Origin: CALLPQ01 sp038531745
GTDB lineage: Bacteria; Pseudomonadota; Alphaproteobacteria; Caulobacterales; Parvularculaceae
Direction of reading: 5' to 3'
Assembly (NCBI GenBank): GCA_038531745.1
Contig: JBCBBJ010000005.1
Location: forward strand, 62,001 to 126,000
Length of the DNA stretch: 64,000 nt
The number at the start of each line of letters is the position of its first letter. Position 1 is the first letter of the stretch. The notes under the pieces are model-generated. The model saw only the letters and a program-made list of their open reading frames with translations. It had not been told where the DNA came from and did not search any database. Both the position numbers and the translations under genes were made by a program. Below, piece by piece: positions 52,794 to 61,764 of this stretch.

Positions 52794-52819
52794 GAATCAT
52801 TAATAGAAAGTGAACGTCT

Positions 52820-53872
52820 GTGTCGGTCAGCCCAGCATCACCGCAAACATCCCGGTTTTTGGCAACCCTCCATGGGCGACAAAGTGATCAACGTCCCATC
52901 TGGTTTATGCGTCAGGCCGGTCGGTATCTGCCTGAATATAGAGAGGTTCGGGCAAAGGCGGGGTCCTTTCTTGATTTGTGTTACAACCCCGAATTAGCGT
53001 GTGAGGTCACGATTCAGCCCATCGATCGGTATGATCTTGATGCGGCGATCTTGTTTGCAGACATTTTGCTAATCCCTGATGCTCTGGGTCAGGAAGTGTG
53101 GTTTGTGGCTGGCGAAGGCCCGCGGCTTAAACCGGTCATAACTGCCGACAATATTCGCTCATTTCGTGATCAATATGATCCCTCAGTGCTTGATCCTGTC
53201 ATTGAGACCGTCCGCTTAACCCGCCAACGGCTACCCAGTGAAAAGGCGCTGATCGGCTTTGCCGGTGCCCCCTGGACCGTGGCCACCTATATGCTGGAAG
53301 GGGGCCCATCGAAGGACCCATCGGCACTGCGCCAGACCTATTATCAACAGCCGGATTTTATGGCCGAGCTGATTGCCCTCTTGGTTGACGTGACGGCGGA
53401 CTACTTGATCCGTCAGATTGATGCCGGCGCCGATGCGTTGCAACTCTTTGACAGTTGGGCCCAGGGCCTACCCCCTGATCTGATGACGCGTCTGTCCCTG
53501 GAGCCCATGGTGGCTATTGCCGACAAGGTGCGGGTAAAGCATCCACAGGTGCCATTTATTTTTTTTGCCAAGGGCGCGGGCATCATGTTGACGCCCTTTG
53601 CTGAACATGGCGCAAGCAACGCGGTCGGGATCGATTATTCGGTGCCGCCGGAATGGGCGCGCTGGCATTTGAGCCCCCACGCGGTAGTGCAAGGTGGGCT
53701 TGACCCGCTGTTGGTGGTGTCGGGGGGTAGTGCCATGGAAAAGGCGGCGACGCGCTATCTCAAAGCGTTTAGCGATGTGCCGCATATCTTTAATCTCGGC
53801 CATGGCTTTGTCCCGGAAACGCCGCCGGAAAATGTGGCAAAGCTCGTCGACATCATCCGAAACTGGTCGTAA
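52820..53872 (+). CDS. hemE: Uroporphyrinogen decarboxylase
   Basis: 350 residues. The N-terminal signature RPIWFMRQAGRYLPEYRE near residue 25 contains the substrate-binding Arg pair, and GFAGAPWTVATYMLEGGPSK near 140 is the second signature. AILFADILLIPDALG near residue 74 holds the catalytic Asp. The enzyme removes four carboxyl groups to give coproporphyrinogen III. The gene borders the origin, with hemJ nine bases downstream. Its promoter must lie inside the origin region. Confidence 0.98.
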   Translation: MSVSPASPQTSRFLATLHGRQSDQRPIWFMRQAGRYLPEYREVRAKAGSFLDLCYNPELACEVTIQPIDRYDLDAAILFADILLIPDALGQEVWFVAGEGPRLKPVITADNIRSFRDQYDPSVLDPVIETVRLTRQRLPSEKALIGFAGAPWTVATYMLEGGPSKDPSALRQTYYQQPDFMAELIALLVDVTADYLIRQIDAGADALQLFDSWAQGLPPDLMTRLSLEPMVAIADKVRVKHPQVPFIFFAKGAGIMLTPFAEHGASNAVGIDYSVPPEWARWHLSPHAVVQGGLDPLLVVSGGSAMEKAATRYLKAFSDVPHIFNLGHGFVPETPPENVAKLVDIIRNWS

Positions 53873-53880
53873 ATCGAGCC

Positions 53881-54324
53881 ATGGATTTTCTTTCCACCCA
53901 TGCGCAATGGATTAAGGTTGGCCATCTGGCGGCGGTGATCGCGTGGATGGCGGCCATGCTCTATTTACCCCGGTTGTTTGTCTACCATCATCAGGCCAAA
54001 CCGGGCGGCGAAGCCGAAGACTTCTTCATCAAAATGCAAGGCCGGCTTTTAAAAGGGATTATGACCCCGGCCATGCTGGCCACGTGGGTTTTCGCCATTT
54101 TGTTGATGGTGGCCAACACAACTGTTTTTTCCAGTGGCTGGTTTTACGTGAAACTGGCGAGCGTTGTCGCCATTACCGGGATTCATGGTTTTTACGCGAG
54201 CGCGCGCAAGAAGTTCCTTGCTGGGCAACGCCCACAAACGGAAAAATACTGGCGGATGATCAATGAAGTGCCGTTCGTGCTGATGTTTGTTGTACTGATC
54301 ATGGTCCTTGTTAAACCGTTTTAG
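53881..54324 (+). CDS. hemJ: Protoporphyrinogen IX oxidase HemJ
   Basis: 147 residues with four hydrophobic segments: about 12-30 (KVGHLAAVIAWMAAMLYLPR), 58-78, 85-102 and 128-146. The conserved His in the first segment and the YLPRLFVYHH pattern are typical of HemJ (formerly UPF0093), which oxidises protoporphyrinogen IX in bacteria lacking HemY or HemG. It is a b-type haem membrane protein. It follows hemE by eight bases and is therefore co-transcribed; hemH, the next step, is in the same window. Confidence 0.93.
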   Translation: MDFLSTHAQWIKVGHLAAVIAWMAAMLYLPRLFVYHHQAKPGGEAEDFFIKMQGRLLKGIMTPAMLATWVFAILLMVANTTVFSSGWFYVKLASVVAITGIHGFYASARKKFLAGQRPQTEKYWRMINEVPFVLMFVVLIMVLVKPF

Positions 54325-54383
54325 TCATCCCAACCGTGCTGGCACGTTGACGTCGTCAGTCCCTTTGGGTTACCTAGCGTTTA

Positions 54384-54464
54384 GGAACGTTCGTTCCAGT
54401 ATTTTCCATTGCCATCACAATCAATCAAGTGTTGCCGCCGGTAGCACCGAGCCACGTTGATTGT
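54384..54464. repeat. Inverted repeats in the rho leader
   Basis: GGAACG-TT-CGTTCC (54384-54397) is a perfect 14-bp palindrome in the 169-bp gap before rho. A second pair, ACAATCAA (54417-54424) and TTGATTGT (54457-54464), could close a 48-nt hairpin ending 29 bases before the start codon. They may take part in rho autoregulation or bind a regulator. No T-run is present. Confidence 0.4.
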
Positions 54465-54493
54465 TGGCCACCATTTCCATTGAGATCTGATCC

Positions 54494-55765
54494 ATGTTGC
54501 CCAAGACGATGACGCTGGACGAACTTAAGTCCAAATCACCCACCGACCTTTTATCTTTCGCTGAAGAGCTGGAGGTTGAGAACGCCTCGGCGCGGCGCAA
54601 GCAGGAATTGCTTTTTGAGATTCTGAAGGAGCTTGCTGATCGGGAGGTAGAAATCTCGGGCGGCGGTGTCCTGGAGGTCCTTTCCGATGGATTTGGCTTT
54701 TTGCGTTCAGCTGACGCTAATTATTTGGCTGGCCCTGATGATATCTATCTATCGCCGCAACAAATTCGCCGGTTTGCCCTGCGCACCGGCGACACCGTGT
54801 TTGGCGAAATCCGAAGCCCGAAAGATGGCGAGCGTTATTTTGCCATCACCAAAGTGGCGACCATTAATTTTGAGGAGCCGGAACGCGCGCGCCACAAGGT
54901 CCATTTTGATAATTTGACCCCGCTTTACCCCGAAGAGCGGGTAAAAATGGAAGTGGAAGATAAACCAGGTAAAGATCTTTCTTCTCGGGTCATTGATCTG
55001 GTGGCCCCTCTGGGCAAGGGACAACGGGCTTTGATCGTGGCGCCGCCACGCACAGGTAAAACCGTCCTTCTACAGAATATTGCCCACTCAATTGCTGCCA
55101 ACCATCCGGAGTGTTTTTTGATCGTCCTTTTGATCGATGAGCGCCCCGAAGAGGTGACCGACATGCAACGCTCCGTAAAAGGGGAGGTTGTCTCGTCAAC
55201 CTTTGACGAACCTGCGGTACGCCATGTGCAAGTCGCAGAAATGGTTATTGAGAAAGCCAAACGTCTTGTGGAACATGGCCGCGATGTGGTGATCTTGCTC
55301 GATTCGATTACACGGCTCGGCCGGGCCTATAACACTGTCGTGCCGTCCTCCGGTAAAGTCCTCACGGGCGGTGTTGATGCCAATGCCCTGCAACGGCCAA
55401 AACGGTTTTTTGGCGCGGCGCGAAACATTGAGGAAGGCGGAAGCCTAACCATTATCGCCACGGCATTGATCGATACGGGGTCAAAGATGGACGAGGTGAT
55501 CTTTGAAGAATTCAAGGGCACGGGTAATTCAGAAATCGTCCTTGATCGGAAGGTTGCTGACAAGCGAACCTATCCTGCTATGGATGTGGCCAAGTCGGGG
55601 ACGCGTAAAGAAGACCTCCTCACCAGCAAGGCCAATTTGCAGAAGGTGTACGTGCTCCGCCGTATCCTGTCGCCCATGGGCACAACCGATGCCATCGAGT
55701 TTCTGATTGATAAGCTCAAGCAGACAAAATCAAATGAGGACTTCTTCGATTCAATGAATACGTAA
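54494..55765 (+). CDS. rho: Transcription termination factor Rho
   Basis: 423 residues. N-terminal SAP-like helices, then the RNA-binding OSB domain (about 55-130: EISGGGVLEVLSDGFGFLRSADANYLAGPDDIYLS). The RecA-type ATPase has Walker A APPRTGKTVLLQNIA near residue 182, Walker B VVILLDSITRLGRAYN near 264, and the Q/R-loop region near LTGGVDANALQRPKRFFGAARNIEEGGSLTI. A hexameric RNA helicase that ends transcription. It is downstream of hemE-hemJ, near the origin as in related genomes. Confidence 0.98.
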   Translation: MLPKTMTLDELKSKSPTDLLSFAEELEVENASARRKQELLFEILKELADREVEISGGGVLEVLSDGFGFLRSADANYLAGPDDIYLSPQQIRRFALRTGDTVFGEIRSPKDGERYFAITKVATINFEEPERARHKVHFDNLTPLYPEERVKMEVEDKPGKDLSSRVIDLVAPLGKGQRALIVAPPRTGKTVLLQNIAHSIAANHPECFLIVLLIDERPEEVTDMQRSVKGEVVSSTFDEPAVRHVQVAEMVIEKAKRLVEHGRDVVILLDSITRLGRAYNTVVPSSGKVLTGGVDANALQRPKRFFGAARNIEEGGSLTIIATALIDTGSKMDEVIFEEFKGTGNSEIVLDRKVADKRTYPAMDVAKSGTRKEDLLTSKANLQKVYVLRRILSPMGTTDAIEFLIDKLKQTKSNEDFFDSMNT

Positions 55766-55789
55766 GTGTACGGATGAGCTGTGGTTTTT

Positions 55790-55807
55790 ATTCTCCAAGT
55801 GGAGAAT
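55790..55807. repeat. Short perfect inverted repeat after rho
   Basis: ATTCTCCA-AG-TGGAGAAT lies between the convergent rho and porin genes. Five T precede it on the plus strand and none follow it, so it is not a standard terminator in either direction. It may still end transcripts with factor help. Confidence 0.5.
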
Positions 55808-55854
55808 AGAAGGGAGCTCTTAAAGGGATGCGGGCGCGGGGTTTATCCTTGCCG

Positions 55855-57243
55855 CTAAAACCGAATACCTGTTTCGATGACAGCGGTGACAGCGTCTTCC
55901 GGTCCGCCGATGACCGTCGGTTTTTTGGAGTCAACATATTGCGCAGCTGCGCCAATGGTGATCCCGCGGCCAAGGAAATAGGTGACACCCGCCTGGGCGG
56001 ACTGCGTATCCTGGAAGAGGAGAGGATCGGTGACCGGATTGCGGGTCGGGCCGATCAGGTTCGCCTCTGATTTACCATATCCCAACATAAAGCCCCAATC
56101 GCCGGTTTTGTAAGTGACACCAGCGTCAAAGGCGAAATAGTCATCGTCATTATCTTCGGTCAGTAAAAGACCGCCCTGCGATGATTTGAACGATCCGCCG
56201 AGGGTTAAACCGCGAAAAGCGAGATTAAGACCAAGGGAATAGGACTGATAATCGTCGAAGGTTGCCGGGCCAAGATTGGTGTCTTCTTCGGCGGTGACAA
56301 CACTGGCGCCAAACCCGATAAACAAATCCTTTTGACCATCAGAGCCGAAATCGAGGCCTTTCTGGTAGAAGAAAGCACCTTCAAGCACATTTTCCCACCG
56401 CGAATTCGTTGTGAATAGTGGCTCGGCCGACAGCAATAAGCGGTCATCTTGCGGGGCACACAGATCATCACCGCATTCGGTGAGTTGCGGGGCGTAAGAT
56501 ACGCCCAATTGCAACCCGCCAACGATACCGCCCAGGAAATTCGCCGGGGGTAGATAGCTGATCTTTGTGGCGTATCCGGAAAAATCATTGATGGTGTGGA
56601 TATCGTTCAGACCGCTAAGGTCCGTACGCCAATTATTCACATTTACCGATTGGAAAATCGTTGGCGCCGTTACGGCAAGTTGACGGGCAACACCCTGGTC
56701 ACGGCCTACAACGACTTTGCCAAACCCGCCGCGCGCATAGCCAAAGGCGCCTTGGACAAACGCGTCACCCGATTGCGGGCCAAGGCCGCGCGCACCGCCA
56801 AACAGGAAGCTGGATCGACGTCCACCACTGAATAATTGACCGGGCTGATCCTCATCATACCGCCCCTGAATCACAGCGCCAAGCTCTAGGCCGTTATCAA
56901 GGATAGTGGATGCTTTAAGTTCCACCTCGGCGTCGATATCACCGCGCAGATCATTTCCGTCAACGACCCCCGCCACCGCGGTCGCTTTACCAGTAAGCTC
57001 AACCGCCACCGCCTCGTCAAGCCCGCCAGTTTTGGGCTCCGTCTCCGCCTGATCGGATTGCGCGTGCGCCGGTATGGCCAACAGGGTAAGAGTACCAAAA
57101 ACACCGGCGGCAAGCAGGGCGCGACTTAAGGGTTGGCGGATGCGTGGCGCAAAGCCATTTGGCGCGCAAACGGGCGCACCACCGGTAACAGCGGTTAAGC
57201 TGTTGGTGCGTGTTCCTGGCTGTTGATGTGCGCGCAAGCCCAC
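55855..57243 (-). CDS. Outer-membrane porin of Gram-negative type
   Basis: About 462 residues from GTG 57243, preceded by AGAGGA; a TTG at 57261 is the other choice. A long N-terminal region (about 60 residues) ends in a signal peptide, ALLAAGVFGTLTLLAIPAHAQ. The rest alternates amphipathic strands and Gly/Asp/Asn-rich turns, e.g. GDAFVQGAFGYARGGFGKVVVGRDQGVARQL near residue 155 (the constriction segment of porin_4 types), and ends with Phe (ETGIRF), the Bam recognition signal. It is convergent with rho. The solute is unknown. Confidence 0.82.
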   Translation of the reverse strand: MGLRAHQQPGTRTNSLTAVTGGAPVCAPNGFAPRIRQPLSRALLAAGVFGTLTLLAIPAHAQSDQAETEPKTGGLDEAVAVELTGKATAVAGVVDGNDLRGDIDAEVELKASTILDNGLELGAVIQGRYDEDQPGQLFSGGRRSSFLFGGARGLGPQSGDAFVQGAFGYARGGFGKVVVGRDQGVARQLAVTAPTIFQSVNVNNWRTDLSGLNDIHTINDFSGYATKISYLPPANFLGGIVGGLQLGVSYAPQLTECGDDLCAPQDDRLLLSAEPLFTTNSRWENVLEGAFFYQKGLDFGSDGQKDLFIGFGASVVTAEEDTNLGPATFDDYQSYSLGLNLAFRGLTLGGSFKSSQGGLLLTEDNDDDYFAFDAGVTYKTGDWGFMLGYGKSEANLIGPTRNPVTDPLLFQDTQSAQAGVTYFLGRGITIGAAAQYVDSKKPTVIGGPEDAVTAVIETGIRF

Positions 57244-57261
57244 CGTTCCATTTCCTCTCAA

Positions 57262-57897
57262 ATACGCGATCTCTCAGCGGTGATGTTACCATTGAGAAGA
57301 CCCGCGAATTATTAACAATCTGTCTTGCTCCGGCACAAACTTTTAATAAGCCGCTAAACCTAACAATCGGTCACGTTTCGGTGCGTTCCTTTCCTTCTTT
57401 ACCGGTCACGCCCACCACATCACTAACGCACATATCGCGATGGCATGACCTGGCCGCAATACTCGCCCTTGTCTTTTAGCGGGTGCACACACAGCGTCAG
57501 ACGCTGCGGCCATACCGCCAACCCAAACTATCCACCAACTCCCCCAATGAACCACCCCAATGGTTCAACTGCCTGTCGGCAATGGCATGAAAGTGCCGCT
57601 GAAGAGGCTTCCCGTCAAGAACACAAACGGTAAAGCGGCGGCCTTCAGGGGTGGAAAGACTCGTTTGCGCTGGCCATAGTGATGGTAATACCACGTTGTT
57701 TTATCACATAACATTTCACCTGCCGGGCGAAAATTGGTAAACCGATGGCGAGGCTTTGGCGGGTCATCCTGAATGCAGTAGTCTTTTCGGGCACGATCGA
57801 GACAAGCCGTTGCCAAGGTCCGATGCGCGGACTATGGACATTGAGACCTATTTTTATCCGTCCATGCACGCGGGTCCCGCCACAGGATTACATCTTC
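57262..57897. other. Gene-poor region before the DUF3576 gene
   Basis: About 636 bp. It should contain the porin promoter on the minus strand and the DUF3576 promoter on the plus strand. TTAACAATCT and AT-rich runs lie near 57310. A broken small reading frame occupies the middle on the minus strand (listed separately). I see no RNA gene. Confidence 0.45.
57497..57828 (-). pseudogene. Probable frameshifted small protein gene
   Basis: Two minus-strand frames each look protein-like and join at about 57650. The first gives DDPPKPRHRFTNFRPAGEM and WYYHHYGQRKRVF. The second continues with TPEGRRFTVCVLDGKPLQRH and ADRQLNHWGGSLGELVDSLG, then WRYG, and stops at 57497. A one-base change in TTTCCACCCC would fuse them into about 110 residues. 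The first frame has no ATG and is closed by TAG upstream, so the 5' end may also be lost. The family is not recognised. Confidence 0.35.
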
Positions 57898-58401
57898 ATG
57901 ACGCTTTCCCAGACATCATCTTTCAAGACACTATCGGGTGCTCCCGCTTGCGCGAGGCTCGTATTGATCCCGGCTCTGCTAACGGCCTGTCTGCTCGCCG
58001 TAACGGGCTGCGCAGGGGGTAAAGACACACGCAATCTGCCGCTTATCGGGGCGGCAAGCTCGTCAAAGGCCGGGGTGCCTACCACAGTCAATCGGTATCT
58101 TTGGGGCGCAACGCTGGAGACAATCAATTTTCTGCCCGTCTCCTCGGCTGATCCCATTGCCGGGCTTGTTCTCACCGATTGGTATGTGAACCCCGAAACC
58201 CCCGATGAGCGGTTCAAGGTGAATGTGTACATCCTCGATCAATCGCTCCGGGCCGACGCCTTGCGGGTATCGGTGTTCCGCCAGTCGCTCACCAATGGGG
58301 CGTGGATCGACTCGCGGGTAAATCCGGCAACACCGCGTGAGCTCGAAAACGCTATCCTCACGCGGGCGCGGCAATTACGGCTGAACACGCTCGATCAATA
58401 A
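57898..58401 (+). CDS. DUF3576 lipoprotein
   Basis: About 167 residues from ATG 57898; the longer frame from 57745 is not credible as signal sequence. Signal segment with lipobox VTGC near residue 38. The body has NRYLWGATLETINFLPVSSADPIAG near residue 65 and LVLTDWYVNPETPDERFKVNVYILD, typical of DUF3576 (outer-membrane-associated lipoprotein upstream of leuS in alphaproteobacteria). The function is unknown. The neighbourhood with lptE suggests envelope work. It ends 99 bp before leuS. Confidence 0.87.
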   Translation: MTLSQTSSFKTLSGAPACARLVLIPALLTACLLAVTGCAGGKDTRNLPLIGAASSSKAGVPTTVNRYLWGATLETINFLPVSSADPIAGLVLTDWYVNPETPDERFKVNVYILDQSLRADALRVSVFRQSLTNGAWIDSRVNPATPRELENAILTRARQLRLNTLDQ

Positions 58402-58500
58402 GCGTCGGCAGATCGCACGTCAGGTGATGCGGGCGTTGTTTCCTTTGGGTCACCCCATACATCAGCGATTTGCGCTTTATCTCGCATCCAATATGATTTT

Positions 58501-61092
58501 ATGACCCGGTATAATCCCAAAGAAGCCGAGCCGAAATGGCAGCAAAGATGGGCCGAGGCGGGGGTCTTTGAGACCGCCAATGATTCCGATAAGGAAAACT
58601 ATTTCGTCCTCGAAATGTTTCCCTATCCGTCAGGTCGCATCCATATGGGCCATGTGCGCAACTATGCCATGGGCGATGTGGTTGCGCGGTTCAAGAAAGC
58701 CCGCGGGTTTAATGTTTTGCACCCAATGGGTTGGGATGCGTTCGGCATGCCAGCAGAAAACGCGGCCATGCAAACGGGCGCCCATCCGCGTGAATGGACC
58801 TATGCCAATATTGAGGCAATGCGCACGCAATTGCAGGGGATGGGTCTTGCCATTGATTGGGCGCGAGAATTTGCCACCAGCGACCCCGACTATTACCTCC
58901 ACGAACAACGCATGTTCCTGGCCTTTTGGGAGGCCGGCTTTGTGGAGCGGCGCGAAAGCGTGGTGAATTGGGACCCCGTTGACCACACGGTGCTTGCTAA
59001 TGAGCAGGTGATTGACGGAAAGGGCTGGCGGTCCGGCGCCCCGGTGGAGCGGCGCACCCTGTCGCAATGGTTTTTAAAAATCACGGATCAGGCAGAGGAT
59101 TTGCTGGCGGCCCTTGATGATGGGCGTCTTGCCGGTTGGCCGGACAATGTCAAGCTGATGCAGCGCAATTGGATCGGTAAGTCAAAGGGCTGTAAACTTC
59201 GGTTTGATTTTGCTGGCGAAACGGGCTTGCCCGCCGCCCTCGCGGACGGTCTGTCGGTTTATACAACCCGGCCCGACACCTTGTTTGGAGCGTCTTTTTG
59301 CGGTGTGGCACCAGATCATCCGTTGGCCCAGCATTTTGCGGCACAAGACCCGGCTTTGGCCGCCTTTATCCAGCATTGCCAGGCAGGCGGCACCTCTGAA
59401 GAGGCCATCGAAAAGGCGGAGAAAAAAGGCTACGCCCTACCGCTCCAAATGGCGCATCCGTTCAATCCTGCACGCACCCTGCCGGTCTATGTGGCGAACT
59501 TTATTCTCATGCAATATGGCACCGGCGCCATCTTCGGTTGCCCGGCCCACGATCAGCGCGACCTCGATTTTGCGCGCAAATATGACCTCAGCGTCACGCC
59601 CGTGGTTTTACCACCGGGTACCGCGCCCGACGCGGTGACCATAGAGGCAGAAGCCTATACAGGGCCTGGGTCGCTTTTTAACTCTGACTTCCTTGACGGT
59701 CTGACCGTGGAGGACGGTATTGTTGCGGCCATCGCGCGGTTGGAGGCAGCGGGCCAGGGCGAAGGCCATACCAACTTCCGATTGCGCGATTGGGGTGTTT
59801 CGCGCCAGCGCTATTGGGGCTGTCCGATCCCGGCGGTGCATTGCGATGCGTGCGGTGTTGTGCCGGTGCGCGCTGAGGATTTGCCCGTGACACTGCCCGA
59901 TGTGCCTGCCAGCGCGTTTCAAGTGCCCGGTAATCCCCTCGACAGGGCCGATGACTGGCGGCTGGTTGCGTGCCCGAAATGCGGGAAGCCCGCGCGCCGG
60001 GAAACCGATACGTTCGACACTTTCATCGATTCCTCCTGGTACTTTGCGCGTTTTGCAAATCCGAAAGCTGATGCGCCTGTGGACCGCGCCGCCGCCGACC
60101 GCTGGCTGCCTGTTGATCAATATATTGGCGGTATCGAACACGCGATCCTGCATCTTCTCTATGCGCGCTATTTTACCCGCTGCATGAAAGCCATCGGGCT
60201 TGTTGATATTGATGAGCCGTTTGCCAATCTTTTCACGCAAGGCATGGTGACCCACGCCACGTTCCAATCGGCCGATGGCGAATGGCTCTTGCCCGATGAT
60301 GTTGTTGTGGACAATGGCGAGGCGAAGGACCTTGCCACCGGTCGCCCCGTTTTTGTCGGCGCGGTTGAGAAAATGTCGAAGTCGAAAAAGAACGTCGTCT
60401 CGCCGGAGGTTATTGCCGCCGACTACGGCGTTGATGCGGCGCGGTGGTTCGTCTTGTCCGATAGTCCGCCCGAGCGCGATGTTGAATGGACGGCCAGCGG
60501 TATCGACGGGGCCTGGCGGTTGATGGGCCGTCTTTGGGATAGTGTCAGCCCCCATGCGGGCGCTTTTGCTGGCTTTGATCCGTATACAGTACCAGCAGAC
60601 TTGAGCGATAAAGACACCGCGCTGCGCCGCGTTACCCACGGGTCAATTGACGCGATTACGTCGGACATAGAACATTTTCGATTTAACAAGGCGGTGGCGC
60701 GGCTTTACGAGTTTTTGGGTCATTTGCGTAAGGCCGGTGACGTGAATGCGTGGGCCCGGGCGGAGGCATTGTCGGCCCTCGCCCGGCTTATCGCGCCGTT
60801 CATTCCCCATCTGGCAGAAGAATGCTGGGAAGTCTTGGGGGGGAACGGTTTTGTATATGAAGCCGCGTGGCCGGTTGCCGACCCAGACCTGTTAGTTAGT
60901 GACGAGGTAAGCTTGCCGGTACAAGTCAATGGTAAGAAACGGGCAATGCTGACGATTGCTGCTGATCTCGATAAGGAGGGAATCGAGGCGGCTGCCCTCG
61001 CTGATCCCGCCGTGATCCGCCACCTTGAGGGGAAAACACTTATCAAAAAAGTGATTGTTCCCGGGCGGATTGTGAATATCGTCGTTAAATAG
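58501..61092 (+). CDS. leuS: Leucyl-tRNA synthetase
   Basis: 863 residues. HIGH-type motif in FPYPSGRIHMGHVRN near residue 41 and KMSKS-type motif EKMSKSKKN near 623 define class I. The editing CP1 domain lies around 225-425 with LSVYTTRPDTLFGASFCGVAPDH and its conserved Thr-rich loop, and Cys pairs in HCDACGVV and CPKCGKPARRETDTFDTFIDSSWY are zinc-like. An anticodon-binding domain and the C-terminal extension close the protein. Starts with ATG 58501. lptE follows after 19 bases. Confidence 0.99.
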   Translation: MTRYNPKEAEPKWQQRWAEAGVFETANDSDKENYFVLEMFPYPSGRIHMGHVRNYAMGDVVARFKKARGFNVLHPMGWDAFGMPAENAAMQTGAHPREWTYANIEAMRTQLQGMGLAIDWAREFATSDPDYYLHEQRMFLAFWEAGFVERRESVVNWDPVDHTVLANEQVIDGKGWRSGAPVERRTLSQWFLKITDQAEDLLAALDDGRLAGWPDNVKLMQRNWIGKSKGCKLRFDFAGETGLPAALADGLSVYTTRPDTLFGASFCGVAPDHPLAQHFAAQDPALAAFIQHCQAGGTSEEAIEKAEKKGYALPLQMAHPFNPARTLPVYVANFILMQYGTGAIFGCPAHDQRDLDFARKYDLSVTPVVLPPGTAPDAVTIEAEAYTGPGSLFNSDFLDGLTVEDGIVAAIARLEAAGQGEGHTNFRLRDWGVSRQRYWGCPIPAVHCDACGVVPVRAEDLPVTLPDVPASAFQVPGNPLDRADDWRLVACPKCGKPARRETDTFDTFIDSSWYFARFANPKADAPVDRAAADRWLPVDQYIGGIEHAILHLLYARYFTRCMKAIGLVDIDEPFANLFTQGMVTHATFQSADGEWLLPDDVVVDNGEAKDLATGRPVFVGAVEKMSKSKKNVVSPEVIAADYGVDAARWFVLSDSPPERDVEWTASGIDGAWRLMGRLWDSVSPHAGAFAGFDPYTVPADLSDKDTALRRVTHGSIDAITSDIEHFRFNKAVARLYEFLGHLRKAGDVNAWARAEALSALARLIAPFIPHLAEECWEVLGGNGFVYEAAWPVADPDLLVSDEVSLPVQVNGKKRAMLTIAADLDKEGIEAAALADPAVIRHLEGKTLIKKVIVPGRIVNIVVK

Positions 61093-61111
61093 GACGAAGA
61101 GGACAAAGCGC

Positions 61112-61759
61112 ATGGCCAGTGTCTATCGAATGATAATGATTGCGATGGTGGGCGTGCTCTTGTCCGGCTGCGGATTTGAACCGCTTTACGCAACCCCCAA
61201 TGGTTCGGGCAGCCACCCGATCCTGCGCCAAATTAATGTTGATACAATCATCTCCACCGGTGATGCGGGGGAGGGTAATCTTGCGGTTCAACCGATCTTG
61301 CGTAGCGCGTTGGAAGACCGTCTGCTGGTAGGCCAGCTCACCTCTCCGGACTATGATCTGCGGGTTGAGGTCACACCGCGGGCCCGCCGGGTTGGTGTTC
61401 AGATTGATGCCTCGGTAAGCCGTTTTAATTATCAGCTTTTCTCGCGTTACCAGCTTGTCCACCGCGAAACCGGAGCCCGCATTACCGGTCGGCCCAGCGC
61501 CATTGCCTCCTTTAATCAGGTTACGTCACAATATTCGTCTTTATTCTCCGAACGCACAACGGTGGAAAAAGCCTCAACCCGACTTGCGGAAGAAATTGAG
61601 CGGGACATTCTGTTTCAATTCAAGGATCTGATGAAACAGATTGAGGACCGAAAAAATGACAAAACACCGCGTCCGGACGATCCGCCAACGTTCGAGCGTG
61701 ATCTGGAGGACCGGAATTTTGATCCCGATTTTGACCCCGAACTAATCCCCGGGCGTTAG
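61112..61759 (+). CDS. lptE: LPS-assembly lipoprotein LptE
   Basis: 215 residues. Signal and lipobox LLSGCGFEPLYA near residue 17; CGFxPLY is the LptE signature. LptE plugs the LptD barrel in the outer membrane and helps place lipopolysaccharide on the surface. An acidic tail (about 185-215) with ten or more Asp/Glu is an odd extension. The gene lies between leuS and holA, five bases before the latter, the conserved alphaproteobacterial arrangement. Its presence implies an LPS-bearing outer membrane. Confidence 0.92.
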   Translation: MASVYRMIMIAMVGVLLSGCGFEPLYATPNGSGSHPILRQINVDTIISTGDAGEGNLAVQPILRSALEDRLLVGQLTSPDYDLRVEVTPRARRVGVQIDASVSRFNYQLFSRYQLVHRETGARITGRPSAIASFNQVTSQYSSLFSERTTVEKASTRLAEEIERDILFQFKDLMKQIEDRKNDKTPRPDDPPTFERDLEDRNFDPDFDPELIPGR

Positions 61760-61764
61760 GCCTT

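Larger units (their letters stand above)
52437..52819. other. Predicted chromosomal replication origin (oriC)
   Basis: The 373-bp gap between divergent ppsR and hemE is AT-rich, non-coding and holds DnaA-box-like sites, a CtrA box, and an AT-rich stretch (about 52770-52812) suited to unwinding. One GAATC (GANTC) methylation site at 52794 lies beside the CtrA box. The same gene pair flanks the experimentally known origin of Caulobacter. The parABS cluster lies 13 kb away, and gene orientation flips at this point. Confidence 0.85.

Noticed and set aside
55790..55807. Inverted repeat after rho as an intrinsic terminator
   Set aside because: No T-run follows it on either strand, so only an inverted repeat is claimed.
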